Origin: Duganella margarita
GTDB lineage: Bacteria > Pseudomonadota > Gammaproteobacteria > Burkholderiales > Burkholderiaceae_D
DNA: 64,000 nucleotides
Direction: 5' to 3'
NCBI RefSeq assembly: GCF_009857535.1
Contig: NZ_WWCS01000008.1
Span: forward strand, 186,001-250,000
Position 1 is the stretch's first letter. Every line of letters begins with the position of its first letter. Of this stretch, positions 46,445-55,314 are shown piece after piece. The notes beneath the pieces were generated by a model, which did not search any database, was not told the origin of the DNA, and was given only the letters and a program-made list of their open reading frames with translations. Made by a program: the position numbers and the translations under genes.

Positions 46445-46651
46445 TCAGTTAGCCGTGGCCACGTGACGGCGAGCCGGCAATTGCGGCCGGTAGCGCAGGG
46501 CTTGCAGTCCCATCAGCACTGCGACGCACAACAGCACGGCGCGGCGATGCATTGGTTCATCCGGCGTCTGGGCGACGAATTTGTTGGAAGCGGCGAAAGC
46601 AGGGGCGGAAAGGCAGGCGGCCAAGAGGCCGGCATACAGCGCTTTTTTCAT
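46445..46651 (-). CDS. small exported protein with C-terminal hydrophobic helix and basic tail
   Basis: This 68-residue protein starts at ATG 46651, which has GGGAAA upstream. It has a signal peptide (MKKALYAGLLAACLSAPAFA), a short spacer, DEP, a hydrophobic stretch (AVLLCVAVLMGLQAL) and a basic end (RYRPQLPARR). The layout resembles sorting tails of the PEP-CTERM kind, but the motif is not canonical. It lies upstream of the YXWXGXW gene on the same strand with 102 bases between. The function is unknown. Confidence 0.55.
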   Translation of the reverse strand: MKKALYAGLLAACLSAPAFAASNKFVAQTPDEPMHRRAVLLCVAVLMGLQALRYRPQLPARRHVATAN

Positions 46652-46832
46652 GGTATTTCCCACAGAATCAAAGAGTTGGAGCGTCGTAAGTCCGGGACGG
46701 CTAACGAGGCGACGATTCAGGGATTGGGAAATCAGCGCTTGTAGGCCAGTATTAAAACATGCTCACAGCCAATAAGCGAATAGTTTTTTGCTATGAAATC
46801 GATTACCGATAGGAGCTTGGCGACAGGAAACA

Positions 46833-46861
46833 GTCAGATGGCGGGCAAAAGGCTTTATAAT
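46833..46861 (+). promoter_or_regulatory. sigma-70-like promoter for fmdB-like gene, DUF502 and aspS
   Basis: A perfect TATAAT (46856-46861) is preceded at 17 bases by GTCAGA (46833-46838), a 3-of-6 match. Transcription would begin near 46868, 26 bases before ATG 46894, with GGAG in the leader. Confidence 0.5.
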
Positions 46862-46893
46862 TCAGGGTTTTGATGATTTTTGCGGAGTAAGAG

Positions 46894-47181
46894 ATGCCGA
46901 TCTACGCGTACCGCTGCGAAGCCTGCGGTTTTGCCAAGGACGTCTTGCAGAAGATTTCCGACCCGCAACTGACGGTTTGCCCGTCGTGCGGTAAAGAGTC
47001 GTTTAAAAAGCAAGTCACCGCTGCCGGTTTCCAGTTGAAAGGGTCCGGCTGGTATGTGACCGATTTCCGCGGCGGCACGCCGCCGGCCACCGGCACCGCG
47101 CCGGCGTCGACGCCGGACAGCGCACCGGCTGCGGCCCCGGCGCCCGCGCCGGCCAAGACGGGCGGCACCGGCGACACCTGA
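46894..47181 (+). CDS. FmdB family zinc-ribbon protein
   Basis: This 95-residue protein has the FmdB zinc ribbon MPIYAYRCEACG with Cys8/Cys11 and Cys29/Cys32, then GFQLKGSGWYVTDFR, and an Ala/Pro-rich tail. The family is small and presumed regulatory. It is the first gene of a conserved string with DUF502 and aspS (29 and 28 base gaps). Confidence 0.88.
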   Translation: MPIYAYRCEACGFAKDVLQKISDPQLTVCPSCGKESFKKQVTAAGFQLKGSGWYVTDFRGGTPPATGTAPASTPDSAPAAAPAPAPAKTGGTGDT

Positions 47182-47210
47182 AGCTCTCCCATCCACACAG
47201 AAGGACCTCG

Positions 47211-47846
47211 ATGCGTAAATATTTCATTACCGGCCTGCTGATCCTGGTGCCACTGGCAATTACCGCCTGGGTGCTGAACCTGGTGATCAGCACCATGGAC
47301 CAGTCGCTGCTGTTCGTGCCGGAACGCTGGCAGCCGCGCACCCTGGTCGGCTTCGACATTCCTGGCCTGGGCACCTTGCTGACCATCGTCATCGTGTTCC
47401 TGACCGGCCTGCTGACCAACAACCTGGTCGGCAACTACGTGGTCAGGCTGTGGGAAAAACTGCTGACCCGCATTCCCGTGGTCAGCTCGCTGTATTCAAG
47501 CGTCAAGCAGGTGTCGGACACGCTGTTCTCGTCGTCCGGCAACGCCTTCCGCAAGGCGGTGCTGATTCCGTATCCGCACCAGAATTCGTGGACCATCGCC
47601 TTCCTGACCGGCACCCCGGGCGGGGACGTCAAGAACCACCTGGTGGGCGAGTACGTCAGCGTGTACATCCCGACCACGCCGAATCCGACCTCGGGTTTTT
47701 TCCTGATGATGGCCAAGAAGGATGTGGTCGAACTGGACATGAGCGTCGATGCGGCCCTGAAGTACATCGTTTCGATGGGCGTGGTGGCGCCGGAAGACGC
47801 GCCGAAAACCATCGTCCTGCCAGACACTGACACCAAGATTAACTGA
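47211..47846 (+). CDS. DUF502 family inner-membrane protein
   Basis: This 211-residue protein has two N-terminal hydrophobic helices (about 3-25 and 50-75) and the DUF502 segment RIPVVSSLYSSVKQVSDTLF. The remainder is a soluble beta-rich domain. DUF502 proteins are widespread and of unknown function. Position between the FmdB-like gene and aspS is conserved in betaproteobacteria. Confidence 0.9.
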   Translation: MRKYFITGLLILVPLAITAWVLNLVISTMDQSLLFVPERWQPRTLVGFDIPGLGTLLTIVIVFLTGLLTNNLVGNYVVRLWEKLLTRIPVVSSLYSSVKQVSDTLFSSSGNAFRKAVLIPYPHQNSWTIAFLTGTPGGDVKNHLVGEYVSVYIPTTPNPTSGFFLMMAKKDVVELDMSVDAALKYIVSMGVVAPEDAPKTIVLPDTDTKIN

Positions 47847-47874
47847 GTAACTTAACCTGAACCGAGAAATAAAC

Positions 47875-49683
47875 ATGTCCTCAATGCGTACTCACTACTG
47901 CGGCCTCACCACTGAAGCGCTGCTTGGCCAAACCGTCAGCCTGTGCGGCTGGGTACACCGTCGCCGCGACCACGGCGGGGTGATCTTCATCGACCTGCGC
48001 GACCGCGAAGGCCTGGTGCAGATCGTATGCAATCCGGAACAGGCTGAAGTATTCAAGGCCGCCGAATCCGTGCGCAACGAGTTCTGCCTGCGCGTCACCG
48101 GCGTGGTCAAGGACCGCCTGGCCGGCACCGTCAATGCCAACCTGAAATCGGGCAAGATCGAAGTGGTCTGCTCGCAACTGGAAGTACTGAACGCCTCCGT
48201 GGCCGTGCCGTTCCAGCTGGACGACGACAACCTGTCGGAAACCACCCGCCTGACCCACCGCGTGCTGGACCTGCGCCGTCCACAGATGCAGAACAACCTG
48301 CGCCTGCGCTACAAGGTGACGATGGAAGTGCGCAAGTACCTGGACGAGCTGGGCTTCATCGACATCGAAACCCCGATGCTGACCAAGTCGACCCCGGAAG
48401 GCGCGCGCGACTACCTGGTGCCGTCGCGTGTCAACGCCGGCAGCTTCTTCGCGCTGCCGCAGTCGCCGCAGCTGTTCAAGCAGCTGCTGATGGTGGCCAA
48501 CTTCGACCGCTACTACCAGATCACCAAGTGCTTCCGCGACGAAGACCTGCGCGCCGACCGCCAGCCGGAATTCACCCAGATCGACTGCGAAACCTCGTTC
48601 CTGAACGAACAGGAAATCCGCGACCTGTTCGAGGACATGATCCGCAAAACGTTCAAGAACACCATGGACGTCGACCTGCCGAACCCGTTCCCGGTGATGG
48701 ACTTCGCCGAAGCCATGGGCAGCTACGGTTCGGACAAGCCGGACATGCGCGTCAAGCTGAAGTTCACCGAACTGACCGAGGTCGTCAAGAACGTCGAATT
48801 CAAGATCTTCAACAGCGCCGCCAACCTGCCGAACGGCCGCGTGGTCGGCCTGCGCGTGCCGAAAGGCGGTTCGATGCCGCGTTCGGAAATCGACGCCTAC
48901 ACCCAGTTCGTGGCCATCTATGGCGCGCGCGGCCTGGCGTACATCAAGGTCAACGAGAAAGCCAAAGGCCGTGACGGCCTGCAATCGCCGATCGTCAAGT
49001 CGATCGACGACGCTACCCTGGCGACCATCCTGGAACTGACCGGCGCCGAAGACGGCGACCTGATCTTCTTCGGCGCGGACAAGGCCAAGGTGGTGAACGA
49101 CGCCATCGGCGCGCTGCGCGTCAAGATCGGCCACTCGGAATTCGGCAAGGCCGCCGGCCTGTTCGACGACGTCTGGTCGCCGCTGTGGGTGATCGACTTC
49201 CCGATGTTCGAATACGACGAAGAAGGCGACCGCTGGACTGCCACCCACCACCCGTTCACCGCGCCGAAAGATGGCCACGAAGACTGGCTGGAAACCAATC
49301 CGGGCGCCTGCATCGCCAAGGCCTACGACATGGTGCTGAACGGCTGGGAACTGGGCGGCGGTTCGATCCGTATCCACCGCGAAGACGTGCAGTCGAAAGT
49401 GTTCCGCGCCTTGAAGATCGACGCCGACGAAGCGCGCCTGAAGTTCGGCTTCCTGCTCGACGCGCTGCAATACGGCGCGCCGCCGCACGGCGGCCTGGCA
49501 TTCGGTCTGGACCGTATCGTGACGCTGATGACCAAGTCGGACTCGATCCGCGACGTCATCGCCTTCCCGAAAACCCAGCGCGCGCAGGATCTGCTGACCC
49601 ATGCGCCGTCGGAAGTGGACGAGAAGCAGCTCAAAGAGCTGCATATCCGTCTGCGCGCCGTCGAGCCGAAAGTGGCTGGCTAA
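47875..49683 (+). CDS. aspS: aspartyl-tRNA synthetase
   Basis: This 602-residue class II synthetase is of the bacterial type. It has an OB-fold anticodon-binding domain (about 1-110; [26 protein letters not shown]), the catalytic core with motif 2 [18 protein letters not shown], a GAD insertion (about 290-410), and motif 3 in [13 protein letters not shown]. It charges tRNA-Asp. ATG 47884 is an in-frame alternative start. A terminator follows its stop by 14 bases. Confidence 0.97.
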   Translation: MSSMRTHYCGLTTEALLGQTVSLCGWVHRRRDHGGVIFIDLRDREGLVQIVCNPEQAEVFKAAESVRNEFCLRVTGVVKDRLAGTVNANLKSGKIEVVCSQLEVLNASVAVPFQLDDDNLSETTRLTHRVLDLRRPQMQNNLRLRYKVTMEVRKYLDELGFIDIETPMLTKSTPEGARDYLVPSRVNAGSFFALPQSPQLFKQLLMVANFDRYYQITKCFRDEDLRADRQPEFTQIDCETSFLNEQEIRDLFEDMIRKTFKNTMDVDLPNPFPVMDFAEAMGSYGSDKPDMRVKLKFTELTEVVKNVEFKIFNSAANLPNGRVVGLRVPKGGSMPRSEIDAYTQFVAIYGARGLAYIKVNEKAKGRDGLQSPIVKSIDDATLATILELTGAEDGDLIFFGADKAKVVNDAIGALRVKIGHSEFGKAAGLFDDVWSPLWVIDFPMFEYDEEGDRWTATHHPFTAPKDGHEDWLETNPGACIAKAYDMVLNGWELGGGSIRIHREDVQSKVFRALKIDADEARLKFGFLLDALQYGAPPHGGLAFGLDRIVTLMTKSDSIRDVIAFPKTQRAQDLLTHAPSEVDEKQLKELHIRLRAVEPKVAG

Positions 49684-49697
49684 TCTGTCCCATCTGG

Positions 49698-49724
49698 AAA
49701 AGGCGCTGCGGCGCCTTTTCTTTT
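49698..49724 (+). terminator. rho-independent terminator after aspS
   Basis: AAAAGGCGC (49698-49706) pairs perfectly with GCGCCTTTT (49711-49719) around a TGCG tetraloop, followed by CTTTT. nudB begins 10 bases later, so its expression needs read-through or a promoter inside aspS. Confidence 0.85.
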
Positions 49725-49733
49725 AGCGCGTTT

Positions 49734-50183
49734 ATGATGCCTTACAAGATACCCGAATCCGTGCTGGTGGTGATCCACACCGCCGACCTGCACGTGCTGC
49801 TGATCGAGCGCGCCGACAAGCCGGGTTACTGGCAGTCGGTGACCGGTTCGCTGGACGCGCCGGACGAGCCGCTGCTGCAGACCGCCGCGCGCGAACTGTT
49901 CGAGGAAACCGGCATCGTCGCCGACGGCGAGCGTATCGCGCTGCGCGACTGGCGGCTGTCGAATGTGTACGAGATTTATCCGGTGTGGCGCCACCGCTAT
50001 GCGCCGGGCGTGACGCAGAACACCGAGCACGTCTTTAGCGTCGAAGTGCCGCGCCCTATTGCCATCACGCTCAGTCCGCGCGAGCACCTGAATTACGTCT
50101 GGCTGCCGCACCTGGAGGCGGCCGACAAATGCTTCTCGTCCTCCAACGCCGAAGCCATTCTGCAGCTGCCCCGCCAGATCTGA
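49734..50183 (+). CDS. nudB: dihydroneopterin triphosphate diphosphatase (Nudix, NudB)
   Basis: This 149-residue Nudix hydrolase has MPYKIPESVLVVIHT at its start and the NudB-specific RHRYAPGVTQNTEHVF. The Nudix box reads G-SLDAPD-E then seven residues and RELFEETGI, one residue longer in the first gap than the classical Gx5E. It removes pyrophosphate from dihydroneopterin triphosphate in folate synthesis. The start has two adjacent ATG codons and no clear ribosome site. Confidence 0.9.
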   Translation: MMPYKIPESVLVVIHTADLHVLLIERADKPGYWQSVTGSLDAPDEPLLQTAARELFEETGIVADGERIALRDWRLSNVYEIYPVWRHRYAPGVTQNTEHVFSVEVPRPIAITLSPREHLNYVWLPHLEAADKCFSSSNAEAILQLPRQI

Positions 50184-50240
50184 CGCTGGATGGCGCTATG
50201 TGCGGCCGCGTACATGCCGAGTTGCGATCTCGGGAGTAAA

Positions 50241-51068
50241 ATGCTTTGCATGAAAATCCGAGTCGCTACCTACAACATCCACAAGGGCGTTTCCAGCATC
50301 CGCGCCGAACCGCGCGTAATGGCCTTGAAACAAGCCATCGGCATGTTCGATGCCGATGTGGTTTTTTTGCAGGAGGTGCAGGGCAAGCACGACCTCAAAG
50401 CCGCCAAATACGGCGCCGAACACCTGGGCCACAAGCATTGGCCCGCTGCGGCGCAGCATGAGTATTTTGCCGGCGAATCGCGCCACCTGCACGCCGCCTA
50501 CGGCATGAACGCCATCTACGACCACGGCCACCACGGCAACGCGCTGCTGAGCGCCTTCCCGATCGCCAGCCAGGCCAACCGCGACGTCTCCGACCACGCC
50601 TACGAACAGCGCGGCATCCTGCACTGCATGCTGGACACGCCGCGCGGCCCGGTTCATTGCTACGTGGTTCATCTGGGCTTGTTTGAAAGCGGCCGCCGGC
50701 GCCAGACCCAGGCGCTGATCGCGGCGGTCCAGGAAACCGCGCCGCACGGCGAACCGGTGGTCATCGCCGGCGACTTCAACGACTGGCGCAACACCCTCAG
50801 CACCGAACTGCGCAACGCGCTGGGCGTGGTCGAGGCGTTCGACGAGATCGAAGGCGCCAACTCCGCGCTGGGCGACATCATGCGCAAGCTGCGCCGCAAG
50901 AGCAGCGTCAATCCGGCCCGCACCTTCCCGGCCGCGCTGCCGTTTTTCCGCCTCGACCGCATCTACGTGCGCGGCTTCAAGGTGGAGACGGCCGAGGTCA
51001 TGCATGGTAGTCTGTGGGCCAAGCTCTCGGACCACGCTCCCATCGTCGCGTCGCTGACGCTGGCGTGA
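50241..51068 (+). CDS. endonuclease/exonuclease/phosphatase family protein (YbhP-like)
   Basis: This protein has 275 residues from ATG 50241, chosen because GGGAG lies 4 bases upstream; ATG 50250 would start at MKIRVATYN. The EEP fold is shown by ATYNIHKG, FLQEVQ, GDFNDWRN and SDHAPIV, which carry the metal and catalytic residues. Adjacent to clsB, as ybhP is in E. coli, it may act on phospholipid-related substrates; this is inferred from position only. Confidence 0.87.
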   Translation: MLCMKIRVATYNIHKGVSSIRAEPRVMALKQAIGMFDADVVFLQEVQGKHDLKAAKYGAEHLGHKHWPAAAQHEYFAGESRHLHAAYGMNAIYDHGHHGNALLSAFPIASQANRDVSDHAYEQRGILHCMLDTPRGPVHCYVVHLGLFESGRRRQTQALIAAVQETAPHGEPVVIAGDFNDWRNTLSTELRNALGVVEAFDEIEGANSALGDIMRKLRRKSSVNPARTFPAALPFFRLDRIYVRGFKVETAEVMHGSLWAKLSDHAPIVASLTLA

Positions 51069-51077
51069 GCGCACATT

Positions 51078-52241
51078 ATGCGCCCTGTAAATTTCATCGC
51101 CGATAACGAGGTTACGCTGCTGCATACCGGCACCGATTTTTTCCCGGCGCTGATCGGCGCCATCGACGCCGCGCAGTACGAGGTCTATTTCGAAACCTAC
51201 ATCTTTGCCGGCGACGACACCGGCCAGCGCGTGCAGGCGGCGCTGGTGCGCGCCGCCCAGCGCGGGGTGCAGGTGCGCATGATTACCGACTGGTGGGGCA
51301 CTGGCCGGCGCCAGGTCAACAGCATGCATGAACACCTGCTGGCGCAGGGCGTTGAGCACCGCATGTTCAATCCCTGGTTCAAGCGCGGCGTCACCCGCAC
51401 CCACCGCAAGATCTGCGTGGTCGACCGCCAGGTGGCCTATGTCGGCGGCATCAACATCAACGACGATATGTTCTGCGACTACGATCACAGCAAGGCGCTG
51501 TCGGCGCCGCGCTGGGATTTCGCGGTGCAGGTGCGCGGCCCGCTGGTGGCCGATATTCAGGCCGAGGCGGTGACGCAATGGCGCCGCCTGGGCAAGCTGG
51601 GCTTGATCAAGCGCATCGGCCTGTACCGCGACATGCGCAAGGTCGAAAAAGTCGCCGCTGAACATGCCGTGCAGGCCGGCTTTGTGGTGCGCGACAACCT
51701 GCGCAACCGCCACACCATCCAGCGCGCTTACCTGAAGGCGCTGGGGCAGGCGCGCAAGAGCGTACTGCTGGCCAACCCGTACTTCGCGCCGAGCCGCAAG
51801 CTGCGCCGCGCCCTGACCTCGGCCGCCGAACGCGGGGTCGAAGTGGTGTTGCTGATCGGCGTAGGCGAGATCTGGCTGCAGGATGCGGTGGCGCATTCGT
51901 TCTACCCGAAGCTGCTTGCAGCCGGCGTCAAAGTGGTGGAATATCACAAGACGCAGTTGCACGCCAAGGTCGCCGTCATCGATGACGACTGGGCCACGGT
52001 CGGTTCCAGCAATGTGGACGGGTTGAGCCTGTTCCTGAACCAGGAAGCCAATGTGGTGATCAAGGATGCGGTGTTTGCGCAGACGCTGCGCCAGCGCATC
52101 GAGGATGCGATTGCCGACGGCAAGGTCATCACCTATGATGACTTCGCGCACGTCGGCCATGTCAAGCGGATCGGCTACGAGGTGGCGTTTGTGTTCTACA
52201 AATTGATTATGCGGGTGTTCGCTGTGGGGAAATACGCGTGA
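51078..52241 (+). CDS. clsB: cardiolipin synthase B
   Basis: This 387-residue phospholipase D superfamily enzyme has two HKD motifs, H109-K111-D116 (THRKICVVD) and H295-K297-D302 (LHAKVAVID). There are no N-terminal membrane helices, as in ClsB rather than ClsA. It makes cardiolipin or phosphatidylglycerol by phosphatidyl transfer. It begins 9 bases after the EEP gene and overlaps hslR (GTGA). Confidence 0.92.
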   Translation: MRPVNFIADNEVTLLHTGTDFFPALIGAIDAAQYEVYFETYIFAGDDTGQRVQAALVRAAQRGVQVRMITDWWGTGRRQVNSMHEHLLAQGVEHRMFNPWFKRGVTRTHRKICVVDRQVAYVGGININDDMFCDYDHSKALSAPRWDFAVQVRGPLVADIQAEAVTQWRRLGKLGLIKRIGLYRDMRKVEKVAAEHAVQAGFVVRDNLRNRHTIQRAYLKALGQARKSVLLANPYFAPSRKLRRALTSAAERGVEVVLLIGVGEIWLQDAVAHSFYPKLLAAGVKVVEYHKTQLHAKVAVIDDDWATVGSSNVDGLSLFLNQEANVVIKDAVFAQTLRQRIEDAIADGKVITYDDFAHVGHVKRIGYEVAFVFYKLIMRVFAVGKYA

Positions 52242-52621
52242 GTGAAGGTGTACGACTGGATAAATGGCTGTGGGCGGCGCGCTTTTTCAAGACCCGCTCG
52301 CTGGCGTGCGATGCGGTGGACCGCAACAAGGTGACCGTCAACGGCGACCGCGTCAAGCCGGCGCGCACCGTCAAGCTGGGTGACGTGCTGGAAATCGACA
52401 ACGGCTCGGATCAGTGGGAAGTCGATGTGATGGGCCTGTCCGACGTGCGCGGCCCGGCCACCGTGGCGCGCAACCTGTATGAAGAAACCGAAGTCAGCGT
52501 CGCGCGCCGCGCGGCGGTGGCCGAAAATCGCCGCCTGTTCCGCGAGCCGACCGCTGGTTTCAAAGGCCGTCCGACCAAGCGCGACCGCCGCCAGCAGGGT
52601 AAAGTTGGCGAATCGCAATAA
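52238..52621 (+). CDS. hslR: S4-domain RNA-binding heat-shock protein (Hsp15)
   Basis: This protein has 127 residues from GTG 52238, which overlaps the clsB stop. The S4 domain is at about 4-65 (VRLDKWLWAARFFKTRSLACDAV) with a basic C-terminal extension. Hsp15 binds stalled 50S subunits carrying peptidyl-tRNA. The 229 bases after it contain a GC-rich CCGCGCG/CGCGCGG hairpin without a T-tract and then AT-rich DNA leading to the tetR-type gene. Confidence 0.92.
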   Translation: MSEGVRLDKWLWAARFFKTRSLACDAVDRNKVTVNGDRVKPARTVKLGDVLEIDNGSDQWEVDVMGLSDVRGPATVARNLYEETEVSVARRAAVAENRRLFREPTAGFKGRPTKRDRRQQGKVGESQ

Positions 52622-52705
52622 CTTCTTTCCCCGCCCGCGCGACCCGGCTTCGCGCGCGGCCATTGCTGCACTGCAGTAATAGAACCCCACCTCTAAAGGT
52701 ACTGT

Positions 52706-52733
52706 TTGACATTCACCCCCAAGTGGATAATAG
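52706..52733 (+). promoter_or_regulatory. possible promoter upstream of the TetR-type gene
   Basis: A perfect -35 TTGACA (52706-52711) is followed at 16 bases by TAATAG (52728-52733), a partial -10. The surrounding AT-rich DNA (52680-52850) is the control region of the beta-oxidation operon. No clear palindromic TetR operator was found. Confidence 0.35.
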
Positions 52734-52850
52734 TACGAGCGTTCGCAATTCTTTTCACACAGAGTAAATTTAAGTAGAGCAGAATATTCGTTTCTCTCAA
52801 ACGCCTTTTTTACCCTGGGATGCAATCTTATTAATACCTCAACTAAATTT

Positions 52851-53474
52851 ATGCGCAAAGGCGAGTTAACCCGCGCGGCAATCCTGGACGTGGCGCTCGA
52901 CCTGGCCAGCCGCGATGGTCTGGAAGGTCTGACCATCGGATTGTTGGCGGATAAGATGAACATGAGCAAGTCCGGCGTGTTCGCGCATTTCGGCTCGCGT
53001 GAAGATTTGCAGTTGGAAGTGCTGAAGCTGTATCACCACCGTTTCGAACAGGAAGTGTTCTTCCCGAGCGTGAAAGAGCCACGCGGCATCCAGCGCCTGC
53101 AGGCGATGTTCGCGCGCTGGGTCAAGCGGGTCAGCGTTGAAGTGGCGTCGGGCTGCATCTACATCAGCGGCGCGGTCGAGTATGACGACCGGCCCGGCCC
53201 GATCCGCGAAGAGCTGATGGCCATGGTTGGCGCCTGGCAGGGCGCGCTGCTGCGCTGCGTGAAGCAGTGCATCGAGACCGGCGACCTGCAAGAGGGCATC
53301 GACCCGCAGCAGCTGGTCTACGAGATGTACGGCCTGATCCTGGCCCTGCACCACGACGGCCGCTTCCTGCGCATTCCAGGCAGCCTGGAACGCGCGGGCA
53401 GGGGCTTCGAGCGCCTGATCGAAACGTATCGCAATCCGCAGTCGCCGGCAGCGGTGGTTGCAAACGCCAAGTAA
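52851..53474 (+). CDS. TetR/AcrR family regulator of the beta-oxidation operon
   Basis: This 207-residue protein has the TetR HTH at about 20-45 (GLTIGLLADKMNMSKSGVFAHFGS) and an all-helical ligand domain. It is the first gene before acyl-CoA dehydrogenase, 37 bases upstream on the same strand. Such regulators of fatty-acid degradation (FadR/PsrA-like function) usually respond to acyl-CoA. Autoregulation and control of the fad genes are inferred from position. Confidence 0.9.
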   Translation: MRKGELTRAAILDVALDLASRDGLEGLTIGLLADKMNMSKSGVFAHFGSREDLQLEVLKLYHHRFEQEVFFPSVKEPRGIQRLQAMFARWVKRVSVEVASGCIYISGAVEYDDRPGPIREELMAMVGAWQGALLRCVKQCIETGDLQEGIDPQQLVYEMYGLILALHHDGRFLRIPGSLERAGRGFERLIETYRNPQSPAAVVANAK

Positions 53475-53511
53475 CTAATTCAAACACTACAGTAGTCATC
53501 AGGAGAAAAAA

Positions 53512-55302
53512 ATGGGTCAATACGTCGCGCCAATCCGGGATATGCAATTCGTTCTGCACGAGTTCCTGAAAGTGGAAGATGAACTGAAAGCATTGCCGGA
53601 CTACAGCGAAGTCGATGCCGACATCATCAACCAGGTGCTGGAAGAAGGCGGCAAGTTCACCGCCGGCGTGCTGTTCCCGCTGAACCACTCCGGCGACCGC
53701 GAAGGCTGCAAGCACGACGCCGCCACCCACACCGTGACCACCCCGAAAGGCTTCAAGGAAGCGTACAAGCAGTACGTGGAAGGCGGCTGGGCGGCACTGG
53801 CCTGCGATCCTGAATACGGCGGCCAGGGCCTGCCAGTGGTGCTGAACAATTCGTTCTACGAAATGCTGAACTCGGCCAACCAGGCCTGGACCATGTACCC
53901 GGGCCTGTCGCACGGCGCCTACGAGTGCCTGAAAGAACACGGCACCGCGCATCAGAAAGAAGTCTACCTGCCGAAACTGGTCTCGGGCGAGTGGACCGGC
54001 ACGATGTGCCTGACCGAACCGCACTGCGGCACCGACCTGGGCATGCTGCGCTCGAAAGCGCTGCCACAGGAAGACGGCTCGTGGCTGATCACCGGCAACA
54101 AGATCTTCATCTCGGCCGGCGAGCACGACATGTCGGAAAACATCCTGCACCTGGTGCTGGCCCGCGTGCCGGACGCACCGGAAGGCTCGAAAGGCATTTC
54201 GCTGTTCCTGGTGCCGAAGTTCCTGCCGAAGGAAGACGGCTCGGTGGGCGAACGCAATCCGATCACCTGCGGCGCCATCGAAGAAAAAATGGGCATCCAC
54301 GGCAACTCGACCTGCCAGATGAACCTGGACGGCGCCAAGGGCTGGATCATCGGCCAGCCGAACAAAGGCCTGAACGCCATGTTCGTGTTCATGAACGCCG
54401 CCCGCCTGGGCGTCGGCATGCAGTCGCTGGGCCTGACCGAAGTGGCTTACCAGAACGCCGTGATCTACGCCAAGGACCGCATTCAGATGCGCTCGCTGAC
54501 CGGCGCCAAGCGTCCGGACATGCCGGCCGACCCGATCATCGTCCACGCCGACGTGCGCCGCATGCTGCTGACCGGCCGTGCCTACGCGGAAGGCGCGCGC
54601 GCCTTCACCTCGTACGTGGCGCTGCAGATCGACCGCGAACTGCACCACCCGGACGAAGAAGTGCGCAAGGAAGCCGCCGACGAAGTCGCGCTGCTGACCC
54701 CGATCGTCAAGGCCTTCATCACCGACAATGCCTGGATCGCCACCTCGGAAGCGATGCAGGTGTTCGGCGGCCACGGCTACATCGCCGAATGGGGCATGGA
54801 GCAATACGTGCGCGACGCCCGTATCAACCTGATCTACGAAGGCACCAACACCATCCAGTCGCTGGACCTGCTGGGCCGCAAGATCCTGGGCGACAACGGC
54901 GCCAAGCTGCGCAAGTTCGGTGAGAAAATCAAGGCGTTCGTGGAAGAAAACGGCCTGGACGAAAACCTGAGCGAATTCATCACCCCACTGGGCGAGCTGG
55001 GCGACAAAGTCACCAAGCTGACCATGGAAATCGGCATGAAAGCATTCCAGAACGCCGACGAAGTGGGCGCCGCCGCCGTGCCGTACCTGCGCGTGGTCGG
55101 TCACCTGGTGTATAGCTACTTCTTCGCGCAGATGGCGAAGATCGCGCTGGAAAAACAAGACAGCACCGATACCTTCTACAAAGCCAAGCTGGCGACCGCG
55201 CGCTTCTACTTCGCCCGCCTGCAACCAGAAACCGCAACCCTGATCCGTCAGGCGCGTTCGGGCTCCGCCAACCTGATGGCACTCGACGCCGACCTGTTCT
55301 AA
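53512..55302 (+). CDS. acyl-CoA dehydrogenase (large, C-terminal domain type)
   Basis: This 596-residue flavoenzyme has the acyl-CoA dehydrogenase N, middle and C domains (MCLTEPHCGTDLG, GNKIFISAGEHDM). The catalytic-base region is IYEGTNTIQSLDLLGRK, and an extra C-terminal domain (about 470-590) is found in long-chain bacterial enzymes of about 600 residues. It catalyses the first step of beta-oxidation and passes electrons to ETF. GGAG in the leader precedes the ATG. It is followed by the FadN-type gene after 12 bases. Confidence 0.93.
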   Translation: MGQYVAPIRDMQFVLHEFLKVEDELKALPDYSEVDADIINQVLEEGGKFTAGVLFPLNHSGDREGCKHDAATHTVTTPKGFKEAYKQYVEGGWAALACDPEYGGQGLPVVLNNSFYEMLNSANQAWTMYPGLSHGAYECLKEHGTAHQKEVYLPKLVSGEWTGTMCLTEPHCGTDLGMLRSKALPQEDGSWLITGNKIFISAGEHDMSENILHLVLARVPDAPEGSKGISLFLVPKFLPKEDGSVGERNPITCGAIEEKMGIHGNSTCQMNLDGAKGWIIGQPNKGLNAMFVFMNAARLGVGMQSLGLTEVAYQNAVIYAKDRIQMRSLTGAKRPDMPADPIIVHADVRRMLLTGRAYAEGARAFTSYVALQIDRELHHPDEEVRKEAADEVALLTPIVKAFITDNAWIATSEAMQVFGGHGYIAEWGMEQYVRDARINLIYEGTNTIQSLDLLGRKILGDNGAKLRKFGEKIKAFVEENGLDENLSEFITPLGELGDKVTKLTMEIGMKAFQNADEVGAAAVPYLRVVGHLVYSYFFAQMAKIALEKQDSTDTFYKAKLATARFYFARLQPETATLIRQARSGSANLMALDADLF

Positions 55303-55314
55303 GAGGAAACGACA

